Shown piece by piece: positions 47,267 to 55,216 of a DNA stretch of 64,000 bases. Positions within the stretch are counted from its first letter, which is position 1, and every line of letters starts with the position of its first letter. The stretch covers positions 1-64,000 of the forward strand of contig JASJAU010000016.1 in assembly GCA_030066855.1 (NCBI GenBank), read 5' to 3'. The position numbers and the translations under genes are program-made. Under the pieces are notes generated by a model, which saw nothing but the letters and a program-made list of their open reading frames with translations, searched no databases and was not told where the DNA came from. Source of the DNA: Paracoccaceae bacterium (GTDB lineage Bacteria; Pseudomonadota; Alphaproteobacteria; Rhodobacterales; Rhodobacteraceae).

Positions 47267-48345
47267 GACGCGCCTCCCAGATCGACGATCACGCCCGGTC
47301 GGATCACGCCGCCCACCGCAGGCACACCCGCCTCGCCGCCAATGGCGCGGGTCAGCGCGTTGTAGCGCCCGCCGGTGGCGACCGGGGGCAAATCGGGGCG
47401 AGCGTCGGCGTAGAAGCCGAAGACAAAGCCGTCGTAGTATTCTAGCGTCGTCCGGCCGTACGCGGCCTCGAAGGCGATCCGACTCAGGTCGATGCCGTGC
47501 GCGGTCAGCGCGTCGAAGCGGTTGGCGAGGCTCTCGACGGCTGGCGCGATGGCGGGGAAGCCATCCGCAAGCGCCGTCAGCGATGCGAGCGCCTCGAGCG
47601 CGGTGCCTTTCGTGTTCAGGAGAGCGTCCATCCGGCGGATGGCCTCGGCATCGATCGGCGGCGCTTCCCGCTCGGCGCGGAGCGCGTCTAAACGGTCCAT
47701 GATGTCGGAGGTCGACCGCAGGCCAATCGCCTTTCCCCTGCCCGCGAATGGCTCTTCCGTATCGAGGAGCGCAGCGCGAGCCGGGTCCATGCCGGTCGTG
47801 CTGTACTGGTCCAGCAACCGCTTGAATCGTCCGGGACGCCAGAGATGGTGAAGGAGCGCCGCCTTGCGGGCCTTCGTAGCGTCGAGCCCCAGAACGGCCG
47901 CACGGAGGAGCCCGATGTCGCCCATTTCCATGCGCAGGCCGAGGGGGGCGAGGATGCTGGCGAAGGCGGCGAAGACCTCGGAATCGGCCTCGGCGGCGTC
48001 AGCGCCATTGAAGAGCTCGTAGCCCACCTGGAGATATTCGGACGCGCGGTCGGGGTCGTCTTCCTGACGGCGGAACACCTCGCCCGCGTAGGTGTAGCGC
48101 GCCTGATCCCGGCCTTCGTCCATGTGGCGGCGGACGAGCGGAACAGTGAAGTCGGGGCGGAGCATCATCTCGCCCCGCACGGGATCGTGCGTGACAAAGG
48201 CTCGGGCGCGGATGTCTTCTCCGTAGAGGTCAAGGAGCGCGCCGGCGGGTTGAAGGATATCGGTCTCGAAAACCTCGGCGCCCCGCTCTTCGATCAGGGC
48301 GCGGAGGCGGTTGGCCTCATCCCGGATGTCGCCCTTGGCCGGCAT
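47263..48345 (-). CDS. hisZ: ATP phosphoribosyltransferase regulatory subunit HisZ
   Basis: 360-residue HisRS paralogue that activates short HisG and binds histidine. Class II synthetase-like blocks remain: FETDILQPAGALLDLYG, MMLRPDFTVPLVRRH and the YAGEVFRRQEDD motif 2 region. It lacks the anticodon-binding domain of a true synthetase. The ATG 48343-48345 overlaps the hisS stop. Standing directly after its paralogue hisS suggests an ancient tandem duplication. Confidence 0.94.
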   Translation of the reverse strand: MPAKGDIRDEANRLRALIEERGAEVFETDILQPAGALLDLYGEDIRARAFVTHDPVRGEMMLRPDFTVPLVRRHMDEGRDQARYTYAGEVFRRQEDDPDRASEYLQVGYELFNGADAAEADSEVFAAFASILAPLGLRMEMGDIGLLRAAVLGLDATKARKAALLHHLWRPGRFKRLLDQYSTTGMDPARAALLDTEEPFAGRGKAIGLRSTSDIMDRLDALRAEREAPPIDAEAIRRMDALLNTKGTALEALASLTALADGFPAIAPAVESLANRFDALTAHGIDLSRIAFEAAYGRTTLEYYDGFVFGFYADARPDLPPVATGGRYNALTRAIGGEAGVPAVGGVIRPGVIVDLGGAS

Positions 48346-49820
48346 CAGCGATCGAGGATTTCGCGGACTTTGGCCACGAGATCGTCGAGGGGAGCTTCGA
48401 ACTGCTGTTTCCGCTCTTTCCACTCCTCGACCGAGGCGGTCTCGGCGATTTCCGCGCCAAGGACGAGGTCCTTGATCTGCACAACGCCGCGCTCGGCCTC
48501 GTCGGAGCCCTGGATGATGGCAACAGGGCTTTGCCGCTTGTCGGCGTACTTGAGCTGGTTGCCGAAGTTTTTCGGGTTGCCGAGATAGACCTCGGCGCGG
48601 ATGCCCGCGTTCCGAAGCGTCGCCGCCATCTGCTGGTAGTCGGCCATGCGGTCGCGGTCCATGACCGTGACGACAACAGGGCCCTGGGACGCGCCGCCGG
48701 TCCGGCCTTTGGCGCGGAGCGCGGCGAGGAGGCGGTCGACGCCGATGGAGATGCCGGTGGCCGGGACGGCCTGGCCGGTAAAGCGCTTGACGAGGTCGTC
48801 ATAACGTCCGCCGCCGGCGACGGAGCCGAACTGGCGCGGGCGGCCCTTATCGTCGGGGATCTCGAAGGTGAGCTCGGCCTCGTAGACCGGGCCGGTGTAG
48901 TAGCCGAGGCCGCGAACGACAGAGGGATCCATCACAATTCGATCTTCGCCGTAGTCCTGGGCGCGTACGAGTTCGATGATGCGGCGAAGTTCCGTCACGC
49001 CCTCCGCGCCGATAGACGAGCCATCGACGAGGCTGCGAAGCTCGGCCCAGCGATCCTCAAAGGAAAGCTCAGCAGCACCCAAGAAGCGCAATATGAGCTC
49101 GGTTTGACGATCCGACAGCCCGGCACCTTTTGTGTAGTCTCCACTTTCGTCCATGCGCCCTTCGCCAAGAAGCGCGCGAACGCCATCCGCGCCAAGCCGG
49201 TCGAATTTGTCAACGGCGCGGAGAACGATGCCACGTTCGGTATGGGACTCTTCTGCGATACCGGCAACCTCCAGCACCCCGTTCAGCACCTTCCGGTTGT
49301 TCAACCGGATCACGTAGTCCCCGCGGTCGATCCCTACGGCCTCAAGCGCGTCGGCCAGCATCATGCAGATCTCCGCGTCCGCCGCGACGGACGCAGTCCC
49401 CACAGTATCCGCATCGCATTGATAGAACTGCCGGAACCGGCCCGGGCCCGGTTTCTCGTTTCGCCAGACCGGCCCCATTGCGTAACGGCGGTAGGGTGTC
49501 GGAAGGTCGTTCCGGTGCTGGGCGAAGACGCGGGCCAAAGGCGCCGTCAAGTCGTAGCGGAGCGCGAGCCAGGCGGCGGCGTCATCCTCCTGCCAGGCGA
49601 AGACGCCCTCGTTCGGGCGGTCCACGTCGGGCAGGTATTTGCCCAGCGCGTCGAGCGTCTCGACAGCCGAGCTTTCCAGCGGATCGAACCCATAGCGATG
49701 GTACACCTCAAGGATCGCATCGAGCATCGCCTTGCGTTCGGCGACTTCCGCGCCGAAATAGTCCTTGAAGCCCTTCGGCGTTTCCGCCTTGGGCCGGGGT
49801 GTTTTCTTCGGTTTGGCCAT
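48345..49820 (-). CDS. hisS: Histidyl-tRNA synthetase
   Basis: 491-residue class II synthetase. Motif 1 lies near [16 protein letters not shown], motif 2 is [21 protein letters not shown], the histidine-specific block is [16 protein letters not shown] and motif 3 is [17 protein letters not shown]-terminal anticodon-binding domain follows. The ATG 49818-49820 is used; the longer frame upstream is a shadow. It heads a hisS-hisZ-hisG transcript with overlapping ends, a fusion of tRNA charging with histidine-pathway control genes. Confidence 0.95.
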   Translation of the reverse strand: MAKPKKTPRPKAETPKGFKDYFGAEVAERKAMLDAILEVYHRYGFDPLESSAVETLDALGKYLPDVDRPNEGVFAWQEDDAAAWLALRYDLTAPLARVFAQHRNDLPTPYRRYAMGPVWRNEKPGPGRFRQFYQCDADTVGTASVAADAEICMMLADALEAVGIDRGDYVIRLNNRKVLNGVLEVAGIAEESHTERGIVLRAVDKFDRLGADGVRALLGEGRMDESGDYTKGAGLSDRQTELILRFLGAAELSFEDRWAELRSLVDGSSIGAEGVTELRRIIELVRAQDYGEDRIVMDPSVVRGLGYYTGPVYEAELTFEIPDDKGRPRQFGSVAGGGRYDDLVKRFTGQAVPATGISIGVDRLLAALRAKGRTGGASQGPVVVTVMDRDRMADYQQMAATLRNAGIRAEVYLGNPKNFGNQLKYADKRQSPVAIIQGSDEAERGVVQIKDLVLGAEIAETASVEEWKERKQQFEAPLDDLVAKVREILDR

Positions 49821-49900
49821 GACCGTCTTTCGAATGGGCGCCCTTTTTCGGGTCGCGCGGGGTTTAGCCCGTGGGCTCAGACGGGGCAAGGAGGCTTGGG

Positions 49901-50098
49901 ATGACAAGGAAAATCGAAGAGCGGCTGGCGCATTTGGAGCGCGTGGTCGAAGAGTTGAACGAGGTCGTAGCCAACCAGGCGGGCGAGATCGACGCGCTGA
50001 CCAGGCGGGTCGCGATGCTGATGGCTCGGGAGGCCGAGCGCGAGGCCGACGGCTCGGGCGGCGTGGTGATCGGCGACGAGCGGCCGCCGCATTACTGA
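49901..50098 (+). CDS. slyX: SlyX-family protein
   Basis: 65-residue coiled-coil protein. The SlyX pattern is [19 protein letters not shown] followed by the heptad run [11 protein letters not shown], and the end ERPPHY (Pro-Pro-His-Tyr) is typical. Function unknown. ATG 49901 has GGAGG 6 bases before it, and the longer frame lacks support. Divergent from hisS, with 80 bases between. Confidence 0.88.
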   Translation: MTRKIEERLAHLERVVEELNEVVANQAGEIDALTRRVAMLMAREAEREADGSGGVVIGDERPPHY

Positions 50099-50198
50099 TC
50101 CGGCTGTCACGCGGGCGTCGCATTGGCCCGGTAGAGCCGTAGCGTGGGCTCCCATCCCGCAATGAGCGGTGCCAGTCCGTTTTCCTCGTCCCCATTGG

Positions 50199-50287
50199 CG
50201 CCCTGCAAAGGGCGACGGCGGGCGCCGCGACTTTGGGCAACGCTTCTTCGCTGCCCGCCCCCGGCCCTTCATTGGGTCGGGGTTTTT
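50199..50287 (+). ncRNA. Candidate structured RNA ending in an intrinsic terminator, upstream of the VOC gene
   Basis: Three hairpins follow one another. CGCCCT-GCAA-AGGGCG (50199-50214) has a GNRA tetraloop. GGGCA/TGCCC (50235-50256) has extra inner pairs. CCCCGGCCC/GGGTCGGGG (50259-50282) is followed by TTTTT (50283-50287), a full intrinsic terminator. The slyX gene ends 100 bases before the first hairpin and the VOC start is 84 bases after the T-run. Either a small RNA or an attenuating 5' leader is possible. I could not match it to a known family. The rest of the 50099-50370 gap holds no gene I can support. Confidence 0.4.
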
Positions 50288-50370
50288 GCATGAACGCACA
50301 GAACCGGTTCTTCCGAGCGCCTATTCTTGTCTGTACGAACGCTTATATCGGTTCCGAAAGGATAATTCCG

Positions 50371-50871
50371 ATGGCATATCAGACTCACCCCGAAACCCGC
50401 GTCGGGCATATTCATTTAAAGGTGTCCGATCTGGAGCGGTCGATCGCCTTTTACCGCGAGGTGCTCGGCTTCGAACTCCAGCAGCGCTACGGCCGGCGAG
50501 CGGCGTTTCTGTCGGCGGGTGGCTATCATCATCACATCGGGCTGAACACATGGGAGAGCCGCCGGGGAACGAGACCTGCAGGCGGAACCACGGGGCTCTA
50601 CCACGTGGCTTTCGTCTATCCCGACCGCGCCGCGCTTGGACGGGCGATTGGGCAGGTGGTTGATGCGGGCGTCGAACTGCTCGGCGCCGCCGATCATGGC
50701 GTCAGCGAGGCCGTCTATTTCAACGATCCGGACGGCAATGGCATCGAGCTCTATCGAGACCGCCCTGAAGCGGACTGGCCGCGCGACGCCGACGGCGATC
50801 TGGCGATGGTAAACGCGCCCCTCGACGTGCCCGCGCTCATCGCCGAAGGCCGGGCGGCGCAGACGGTCTAA
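50371..50871 (+). CDS. VOC (glyoxalase/extradiol dioxygenase-fold) protein
   Basis: 166-residue vicinal-oxygen-chelate protein. Metal ligands and motifs are GHIHLKVSDLERSIAFYREV (His near residue 14), YHHHIGLNTW, LYHVAFVYPD and NDPDGNGIELY with the final Glu. This CatE-like two-repeat half matches ring-cleaving or glyoxalase-type enzymes. The substrate is unknown. ATG 50371 is used; AAAGGA precedes it by 9 bases. Preceded by the structured leader/terminator. Confidence 0.88.
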   Translation: MAYQTHPETRVGHIHLKVSDLERSIAFYREVLGFELQQRYGRRAAFLSAGGYHHHIGLNTWESRRGTRPAGGTTGLYHVAFVYPDRAALGRAIGQVVDAGVELLGAADHGVSEAVYFNDPDGNGIELYRDRPEADWPRDADGDLAMVNAPLDVPALIAEGRAAQTV

Positions 50872-50928
50872 CCGGGCTGGACGCCGGAACCCGCCGCGCC
50901 TAGGGTCCGCCCTCGGGGAGGACCGCGC

Positions 50929-51795
50929 ATGGCGACTGGCAAGAACATCCGCACCTATTTCGAAGGCGCCTGGCATGACGGCGACCTGCCCGTCATGAAC
51001 GCGGCGGATCACGGCTCGTGGCTTGGCTCGACGGTGTTCGACGGGGCGCGATGGTTCGATGGCGTGGCACCGGATCTCCATGCCCACTGCGCCCGCGTCA
51101 ACGCCTCAGCCGAAGCGCTTATGATCACGCCGACGGTCTCGACCGAGGACATGGTCGCGATCACGCTCGAGGGGTTGAAGGCGTTCGGGCCGGACGCCGC
51201 TGTCTACATCCGCCCGATGTACTGGGCGCTCCATGGCGACGCCACGGCGATCGTTCCCGCGCCCGATGCGACGGGCTTCGCGATCTGCCTTGAGGAAATC
51301 CCTTTCGCCCCGGCTGAGGCCAGCATTCGCCTGACCCGGACCCGGTTCCGCCGCCCGGTTCTCGAAGACGCGGTCGTGAACGCAAAGGCAGGGTGCCTTT
51401 ATCCCAACAATGCCCGGATGCTGGCCGAGGCGCGGTCGAAAGGCTTTCACAACGCGCTCGTCGCAGACGCCATGGGCAACGTGGCTGAGACCGCCTCGGC
51501 CAATATCTTCATGGTCAAAGACGGCGAGGTCTTCACACCGATCCCGAACGGCACCTTCCTCGCCGGGATCACGCGGGCGCGGCATATCGGCAATCTCATG
51601 CATGACGGGACAGAGGTGCATGAAACCGTCCTGACATTCGAGGATTTCGAGACTGCGGACGAGGTGTTCATGTCCGGCAACATGAACAAGGTCACGCCAA
51701 TCTCGGAGTTCGACGGCTGCCACTACCAGACCGGCCCGGTGACACGACGGGTCCGCGAGATGTATTGGGACTGGGCCTTGTCCGACCGGCCATGA
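50929..51795 (+). CDS. Class IV (branched-chain-type) aminotransferase
   Basis: 288-residue PLP enzyme of the IlvE/D-amino-acid aminotransferase fold. The Schiff-base Lys is K153 in NAKAGCLYPNN. The cofactor Glu is in NVAETASANIF. N-terminal DHGSWLGSTVFDGARWFDG is typical. It may act on branched-chain or other amino acids; the 4-base overlap (ATGA) with an ornithine-cyclodeaminase-like gene suggests a joint pathway rather than housekeeping IlvE. GGGGAGGA precedes the ATG. Confidence 0.9.
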   Translation: MATGKNIRTYFEGAWHDGDLPVMNAADHGSWLGSTVFDGARWFDGVAPDLHAHCARVNASAEALMITPTVSTEDMVAITLEGLKAFGPDAAVYIRPMYWALHGDATAIVPAPDATGFAICLEEIPFAPAEASIRLTRTRFRRPVLEDAVVNAKAGCLYPNNARMLAEARSKGFHNALVADAMGNVAETASANIFMVKDGEVFTPIPNGTFLAGITRARHIGNLMHDGTEVHETVLTFEDFETADEVFMSGNMNKVTPISEFDGCHYQTGPVTRRVREMYWDWALSDRP

Positions 51796-52757
51796 TGCAC
51801 GTCACCCACGATTACCTGCACCTGCCCGACAGCACGCTGGACGATCTCGGGATCACACCGGGTGAGGCGGCGAACGCGATTGAGGAAGTGCTTACCGCGA
51901 AAGCCGAAGGCCGGTTCCACACGGCGCCCAAGACCGCGATCATGCCCGGCGGCGGGCGTTACATGATGTCGACGCTGTCGGTGGGCGACGACGGACTCAC
52001 GATTCTGAAGACGGTCAGCGTTTCTCCCGATAATGCCGCGCGCGGGCTGGCGGCGATCAACGGCGCGATCCTGGTTCTCGATGCCGAGACCGGGCTACTT
52101 CGCGCGGTTCTGGGTGCGAATTGGGTGACGGCGGTCCGAACCGCCGCGCTCTCCGCCGTTGCGGCGCGGCGGCTGGCCGATCCCGCGTCCAAAAGCGTTG
52201 GCTTCATTGGCTGCGGCGTTCAGGCGCGGAGCCATCTCGAGACCTTCGCCGAGATGTTCCCCCTCAGGCGCATTTTCGCATACGGGCGGGGGTCCGCGAA
52301 CCGGGACAGGCTCATGAGCGCGGCAGAAGCCATGGGGCTTGAGGCCATGGCGGCAGAGACGCCTGAGGCGGCGCTCAGCGCCTCCGATCTGATCGTGACC
52401 TCGATCACGCTCGATTACAGCGTCAAACCGTTTCTAGACGCGTCCTGGCTGAAACCGAACGCCTTCGCGGCCATTACCGACCTGGCGATCCCGTGGAAAG
52501 ACGACAGCATCGGCGCCTTCGGAACAATCGTCGTGGACGATCTGGAACAGGAGAAAGAGGCCGAGCGTCCCATGGTGCCACCGGAGATGATAGCCTGCGA
52601 CCTGTCCGGCCTCGCGTCTGGATCGTTGCGGGTGCCGGAGGATGGCAAGCCCAGCGCTTTCGTGTTCAGGGGGATCGCCCTGGGTGACTACGCGGTCGCG
52701 GCGCTGGCCTACAAGCGGGCGGAGATGGAAGGCAAAGGTCTTCGGATTCTGCCATGA
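51792..52757 (+). CDS. Ornithine cyclodeaminase / mu-crystallin family protein
   Basis: 321-residue NAD(P)-binding protein. Family features are the NAD fold VGFIGCGVQARSHLETF near residue 135, WVTAVRTAALSAVAAR before it, and the end block. Members are ornithine or lysine cyclodeaminases, or imine/ketimine reductases. The catalytic Asp region reads ITDLAIPWKDDS. Start ATG 51792 overlaps the aminotransferase stop. Together the two could make and reduce a cyclic or keto-imine product. The substrate cannot be told. Confidence 0.88.
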   Translation: MMHVTHDYLHLPDSTLDDLGITPGEAANAIEEVLTAKAEGRFHTAPKTAIMPGGGRYMMSTLSVGDDGLTILKTVSVSPDNAARGLAAINGAILVLDAETGLLRAVLGANWVTAVRTAALSAVAARRLADPASKSVGFIGCGVQARSHLETFAEMFPLRRIFAYGRGSANRDRLMSAAEAMGLEAMAAETPEAALSASDLIVTSITLDYSVKPFLDASWLKPNAFAAITDLAIPWKDDSIGAFGTIVVDDLEQEKEAERPMVPPEMIACDLSGLASGSLRVPEDGKPSAFVFRGIALGDYAVAALAYKRAEMEGKGLRILP

Positions 52758-52784
52758 CAATGGACAGCCGACCCATCCGGGGCC

Positions 52785-53267
52785 ATGATCGCGCCAAAGG
52801 AGCGCCGGGCCTTGCGTAAATTTCTGGTCATACTCGACGACAGCCGCGAGTGTCTGAACGCGATGCGGTTCGCCGCGATGCGCGCTGCGAGTACGGGCGG
52901 CGGCGTGCAGATCCTGTCGGTCATCCCGCCCGACGAGTTCAACCACTGGATCGGAGTCGGGAACATCATGCGCGAGGAGGCGCGGGAGCGAATTCACGCC
53001 CATTTCGAGGTTTTCGCCAAATGGATGCGCGACCGGCAGGGCGTGGACCCGGAGCTCGTCATTCGCGAGGGCGAGCCGGTTCCCGAGGTCCTCTCGCAAA
53101 TCGACGAGGACGGGGAGATCGGCGTTCTGGTTCTTGGCGCCTCGGCCGAGAAGCGCGGGCCCGGCCCGATTGTCGCCGCGCTGTCACGGCGCTTCGGCAC
53201 CCTGCCCGTGCCGCTGACCATCGTTCCTGGCGAGCTTTCCAAGGAGCGTCTGGAGGCGATCACGTGA
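52785..53267 (+). CDS. Universal stress protein (UspA family)
   Basis: 160-residue cytoplasmic protein. The N-terminal strand KFLVILDDSRECLNAMRFA and the late GVLVLGASAEKRGPGPIVA (ATP-binding G-x2-G-x9-G-like loop) are typical UspA. ATP-binding versions regulate stress responses; this loop looks usable. It lies 27 bases after the cyclodeaminase gene, so readthrough is likely, but it is separated from nfuA by a promoter at 53312. Confidence 0.88.
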   Translation: MIAPKERRALRKFLVILDDSRECLNAMRFAAMRAASTGGGVQILSVIPPDEFNHWIGVGNIMREEARERIHAHFEVFAKWMRDRQGVDPELVIREGEPVPEVLSQIDEDGEIGVLVLGASAEKRGPGPIVAALSRRFGTLPVPLTIVPGELSKERLEAIT

Positions 53268-53291
53268 CGCCGGTAACGCGTTTTGGCGTAC

Positions 53292-53341
53292 TTTAGAATC
53301 GTTCCAACTTCTTGACATTCGCCGGGTCGCGACCGCATATT
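53292..53341 (+). promoter_or_regulatory. nfuA promoter with ICE-like (Irr) box
   Basis: TTTAGAA-TCG-TTCCAAC (53292-53308) resembles the iron-control element bound by Irr (TTTAGAA-N3-TTCTAAA), with two mismatches in the second arm. A perfect -35 TTGACA (53312-53317) and a CATATT -10 (53336-53341) follow at 18 bases. Irr, encoded at 26504, could therefore control the Fe-S carrier gene directly. Confidence 0.6.
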
Positions 53342-53370
53342 ACCAGCCACCCCCGCAATGAGGCGCGCAG

Positions 53371-53934
53371 ATGTTCATTCAAACCGAATCGACCCCCAAT
53401 CCGGCGACGTTAAAATTCCTGCCGGGCCAGACCGTGCTGGAAGCCGGAACCGCCGATTTTCCAAGCCGGGATACGGCCAAGAAATCGCCTCTCGCGCAGC
53501 GCGTTTTCGCAGTGGATGGCGTGACAGGCGTGTTCTTCGGCACGGATTTCGTCACCGTCACCAAAGGCGAAGAAGTGGATTGGGACGCGATCAAGCCGGC
53601 CATTCTCGGCGCGATCATGGAGCATTTCCAGTCCGGCGCGCCGGTGATCGAGGGCGAGGCGCAGGCGGCTTCGGCGCATGCCGAGCATGACGGGCCGGAC
53701 GCCGAAATTGTGGTGCAGATCAAAGAACTTCTGGACACCCGCGTACGGCCTGCCGTGGCGCAAGACGGAGGCGATATCGTGTTCCACGGGTTCGACCGTG
53801 GCGTCGTTTACCTCCACATGCAGGGCGCATGCGCGGGCTGCCCGTCGTCGACGCTGACGCTGAAGATGGGGATAGAGAACCTGCTCCGGCACTACATCCC
53901 CGAGGTTTTGGAGGTCCGCCCTGTCGCGGCCTGA
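53371..53934 (+). CDS. nfuA: NfuA-type Fe-S cluster carrier (NifU family)
   Basis: 187 residues. N-terminal Nfu_N domain (MFIQTESTPNPATLKFLPG) and C-terminal NifU-like domain with the cluster-binding CxxC in GACAGCPSSTLTLK. It carries Fe-S clusters to apoproteins, important under oxidative or iron stress. An ICE-like box lies in its promoter. The last 14 bases overlap the inferred tsaB start, and tsaB-rimI follow in one transcript. Confidence 0.93.
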   Translation: MFIQTESTPNPATLKFLPGQTVLEAGTADFPSRDTAKKSPLAQRVFAVDGVTGVFFGTDFVTVTKGEEVDWDAIKPAILGAIMEHFQSGAPVIEGEAQAASAHAEHDGPDAEIVVQIKELLDTRVRPAVAQDGGDIVFHGFDRGVVYLHMQGACAGCPSSTLTLKMGIENLLRHYIPEVLEVRPVAA

Positions 53935-54622
53935 TCCGATAATCCTCGCATTCGACACATCGGCCGCGCATTGCGCGGCCGCTTTGCTAATCGGGGATCG
54001 GATCGCGGCAGACCGCCATGAGGACATGGCGAAAGGTCAGGCGGAGCGCTTGTTCCCGATGATCGAGGAGGTCATGGGAGAAGCGGGCGCGGGTTGGGCG
54101 GATCTCGACGCGATCGGCGTGGGCGTCGGCCCTGGGAACTTCACCGGAGTCCGTATCTCGGTGAGCGCCGCGCGCGGATTGGCGCTCTCCCTGGGCGTCC
54201 CGGCCATCGGGGTTTCCTCCTTCGACATCTCCCGCCACGGCGCGCCCGACTGGGCCGGGCCGGAACTGGTGAGTCTGGCGACGACACGGAGGGACGCGGA
54301 CGCGATGATCCAGCTCTATCGCGACGGTGGACCGGATGGCGCGCCGTTCGAGGTCGTGTTTGGAGACGCCGACGCCAACGCGGCGCCCGAGCTGCCTTCG
54401 GGGACGCGCGTTCTCGGACATGGAGCGGCGGAATTGGGCCGGATGTTCCAGATCGACGTGCGCGAGTCTGGCGAATCGGGAGGTTCAGTTGCGGCGACGG
54501 TCGCGCGATTTGCGGCGGAGAAGCTCGCGGCCGGAGCGGCAGGCGATCGCCCCGCGCCTCTCTACATCCGCCCTGCGGACGCGGCGCCCTCCTCCGACCC
54601 GCCCCCGGTGATTCTGCCGTGA
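53921..54622 (+). CDS. tsaB: tRNA t6A synthesis protein TsaB (inferred CTG start)
   Basis: Noncatalytic Kae1-like partner of TsaD in t6A formation. From the inferred start the product has 233 residues: LAFDTSAAHCAA, then VGVGPGNFTGVRISVSAARGLAL, the family core. The conserved LAFDTS block has no ATG, GTG or TTG upstream before an in-frame stop (53873). The only start-like codon is CTG at 53921, placed 5 bases after GGAGGT (53910-53915). A TTG at 53984 would delete the DTS block. It overlaps nfuA by 14 bases and rimI by 4. Confidence 0.85.
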   Translation: MSRPDPIILAFDTSAAHCAAALLIGDRIAADRHEDMAKGQAERLFPMIEEVMGEAGAGWADLDAIGVGVGPGNFTGVRISVSAARGLALSLGVPAIGVSSFDISRHGAPDWAGPELVSLATTRRDADAMIQLYRDGGPDGAPFEVVFGDADANAAPELPSGTRVLGHGAAELGRMFQIDVRESGESGGSVAATVARFAAEKLAAGAAGDRPAPLYIRPADAAPSSDPPPVILP

Positions 54623-55029
54623 CACCAGAGGAAATGGCGGCGATCCACGCGGAGGCTATGACGGTGCCGCCGCCCTGGGGCGCACCAACCTTTCGGGGTT
54701 TTCTGAGCGCGCCTGGGGTCGTCGTCGCTTTCGAGCCTGAGGGTTTCGCGCTCGGACGGGTGATCGCGGACGAGGCGGAGCTTCTCACCCTCGCCATTCT
54801 GCCGCCCGCGCGCCGGAAAGGCCTGGCGAGCGCCTGCCTCGCGGGGTTCGAGGACAAGGCCAGCGCGAAGGGCGCGCGGCGCGTGTTCCTTGAGGTTGCG
54901 ATTACCAACACCGCGGCCAAGGGGCTCTATGAAAAATCTGGCTACAGCGAGGCCGGACGGCGCCCCGAATACTACAGAATCAAGGGGCAGGCGCCGATCA
55001 GCGCGATTCTGATGACAAAAACGCTTTGA
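54619..55029 (+). CDS. rimI: GNAT N-acetyltransferase, RimI-like
   Basis: 136 residues from GTG 54619, whose last bases overlap the tsaB TGA (GTGA). An inner ATG at 54634 is an alternative. The acetyl-CoA-binding motif A region reads ILPPARRKGLASACLAGF, followed by VAITNTAAKGLYEKSGY. RimI acetylates the N terminus of S18 in other bacteria. The nfuA-tsaB-rimI order supports the assignment. Confidence 0.85.
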   Translation: MTPEEMAAIHAEAMTVPPPWGAPTFRGFLSAPGVVVAFEPEGFALGRVIADEAELLTLAILPPARRKGLASACLAGFEDKASAKGARRVFLEVAITNTAAKGLYEKSGYSEAGRRPEYYRIKGQAPISAILMTKTL

Positions 55030-55095
55030 CCTTGCGACATTGCGTAAATGCCGGGTTTTCTGCGCGTTGCGATCCCACGGCGCGCCAGTCGGCTA

Positions 55096-55216
55096 TTGAC
55101 CCTCAGAGGGATAAGCGGCCTTATTCGAAGGTGATCTGGCGGAGTTCAGACTAAGATGACGCGCGCGGTCGGAGATCCGCAAAGGCGCGCGAGAATAGTA
55201 ACTGGGAGAGACCATA
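55096..55216 (+). promoter_or_regulatory. Promoter, operator and structured 5' UTR of the BMP transporter operon
   Basis: TTGACC (55096-55101), 18 bases, CTTATT (55120-55125). The perfect 11-base palindrome CCCTCAGAGGG (55100-55110) sits inside the spacer, so a repressor bound there would block the promoter. The transcript would carry a UTR of about 85 bases with a two-level hairpin: outer CGCGCGC/GCGCGCG (55160-55166, 55185-55191) and inner CGG/CCG. A ligand-binding leader is possible. The earlier part of the 55030-55216 gap shows nothing else I can name. Confidence 0.55.
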
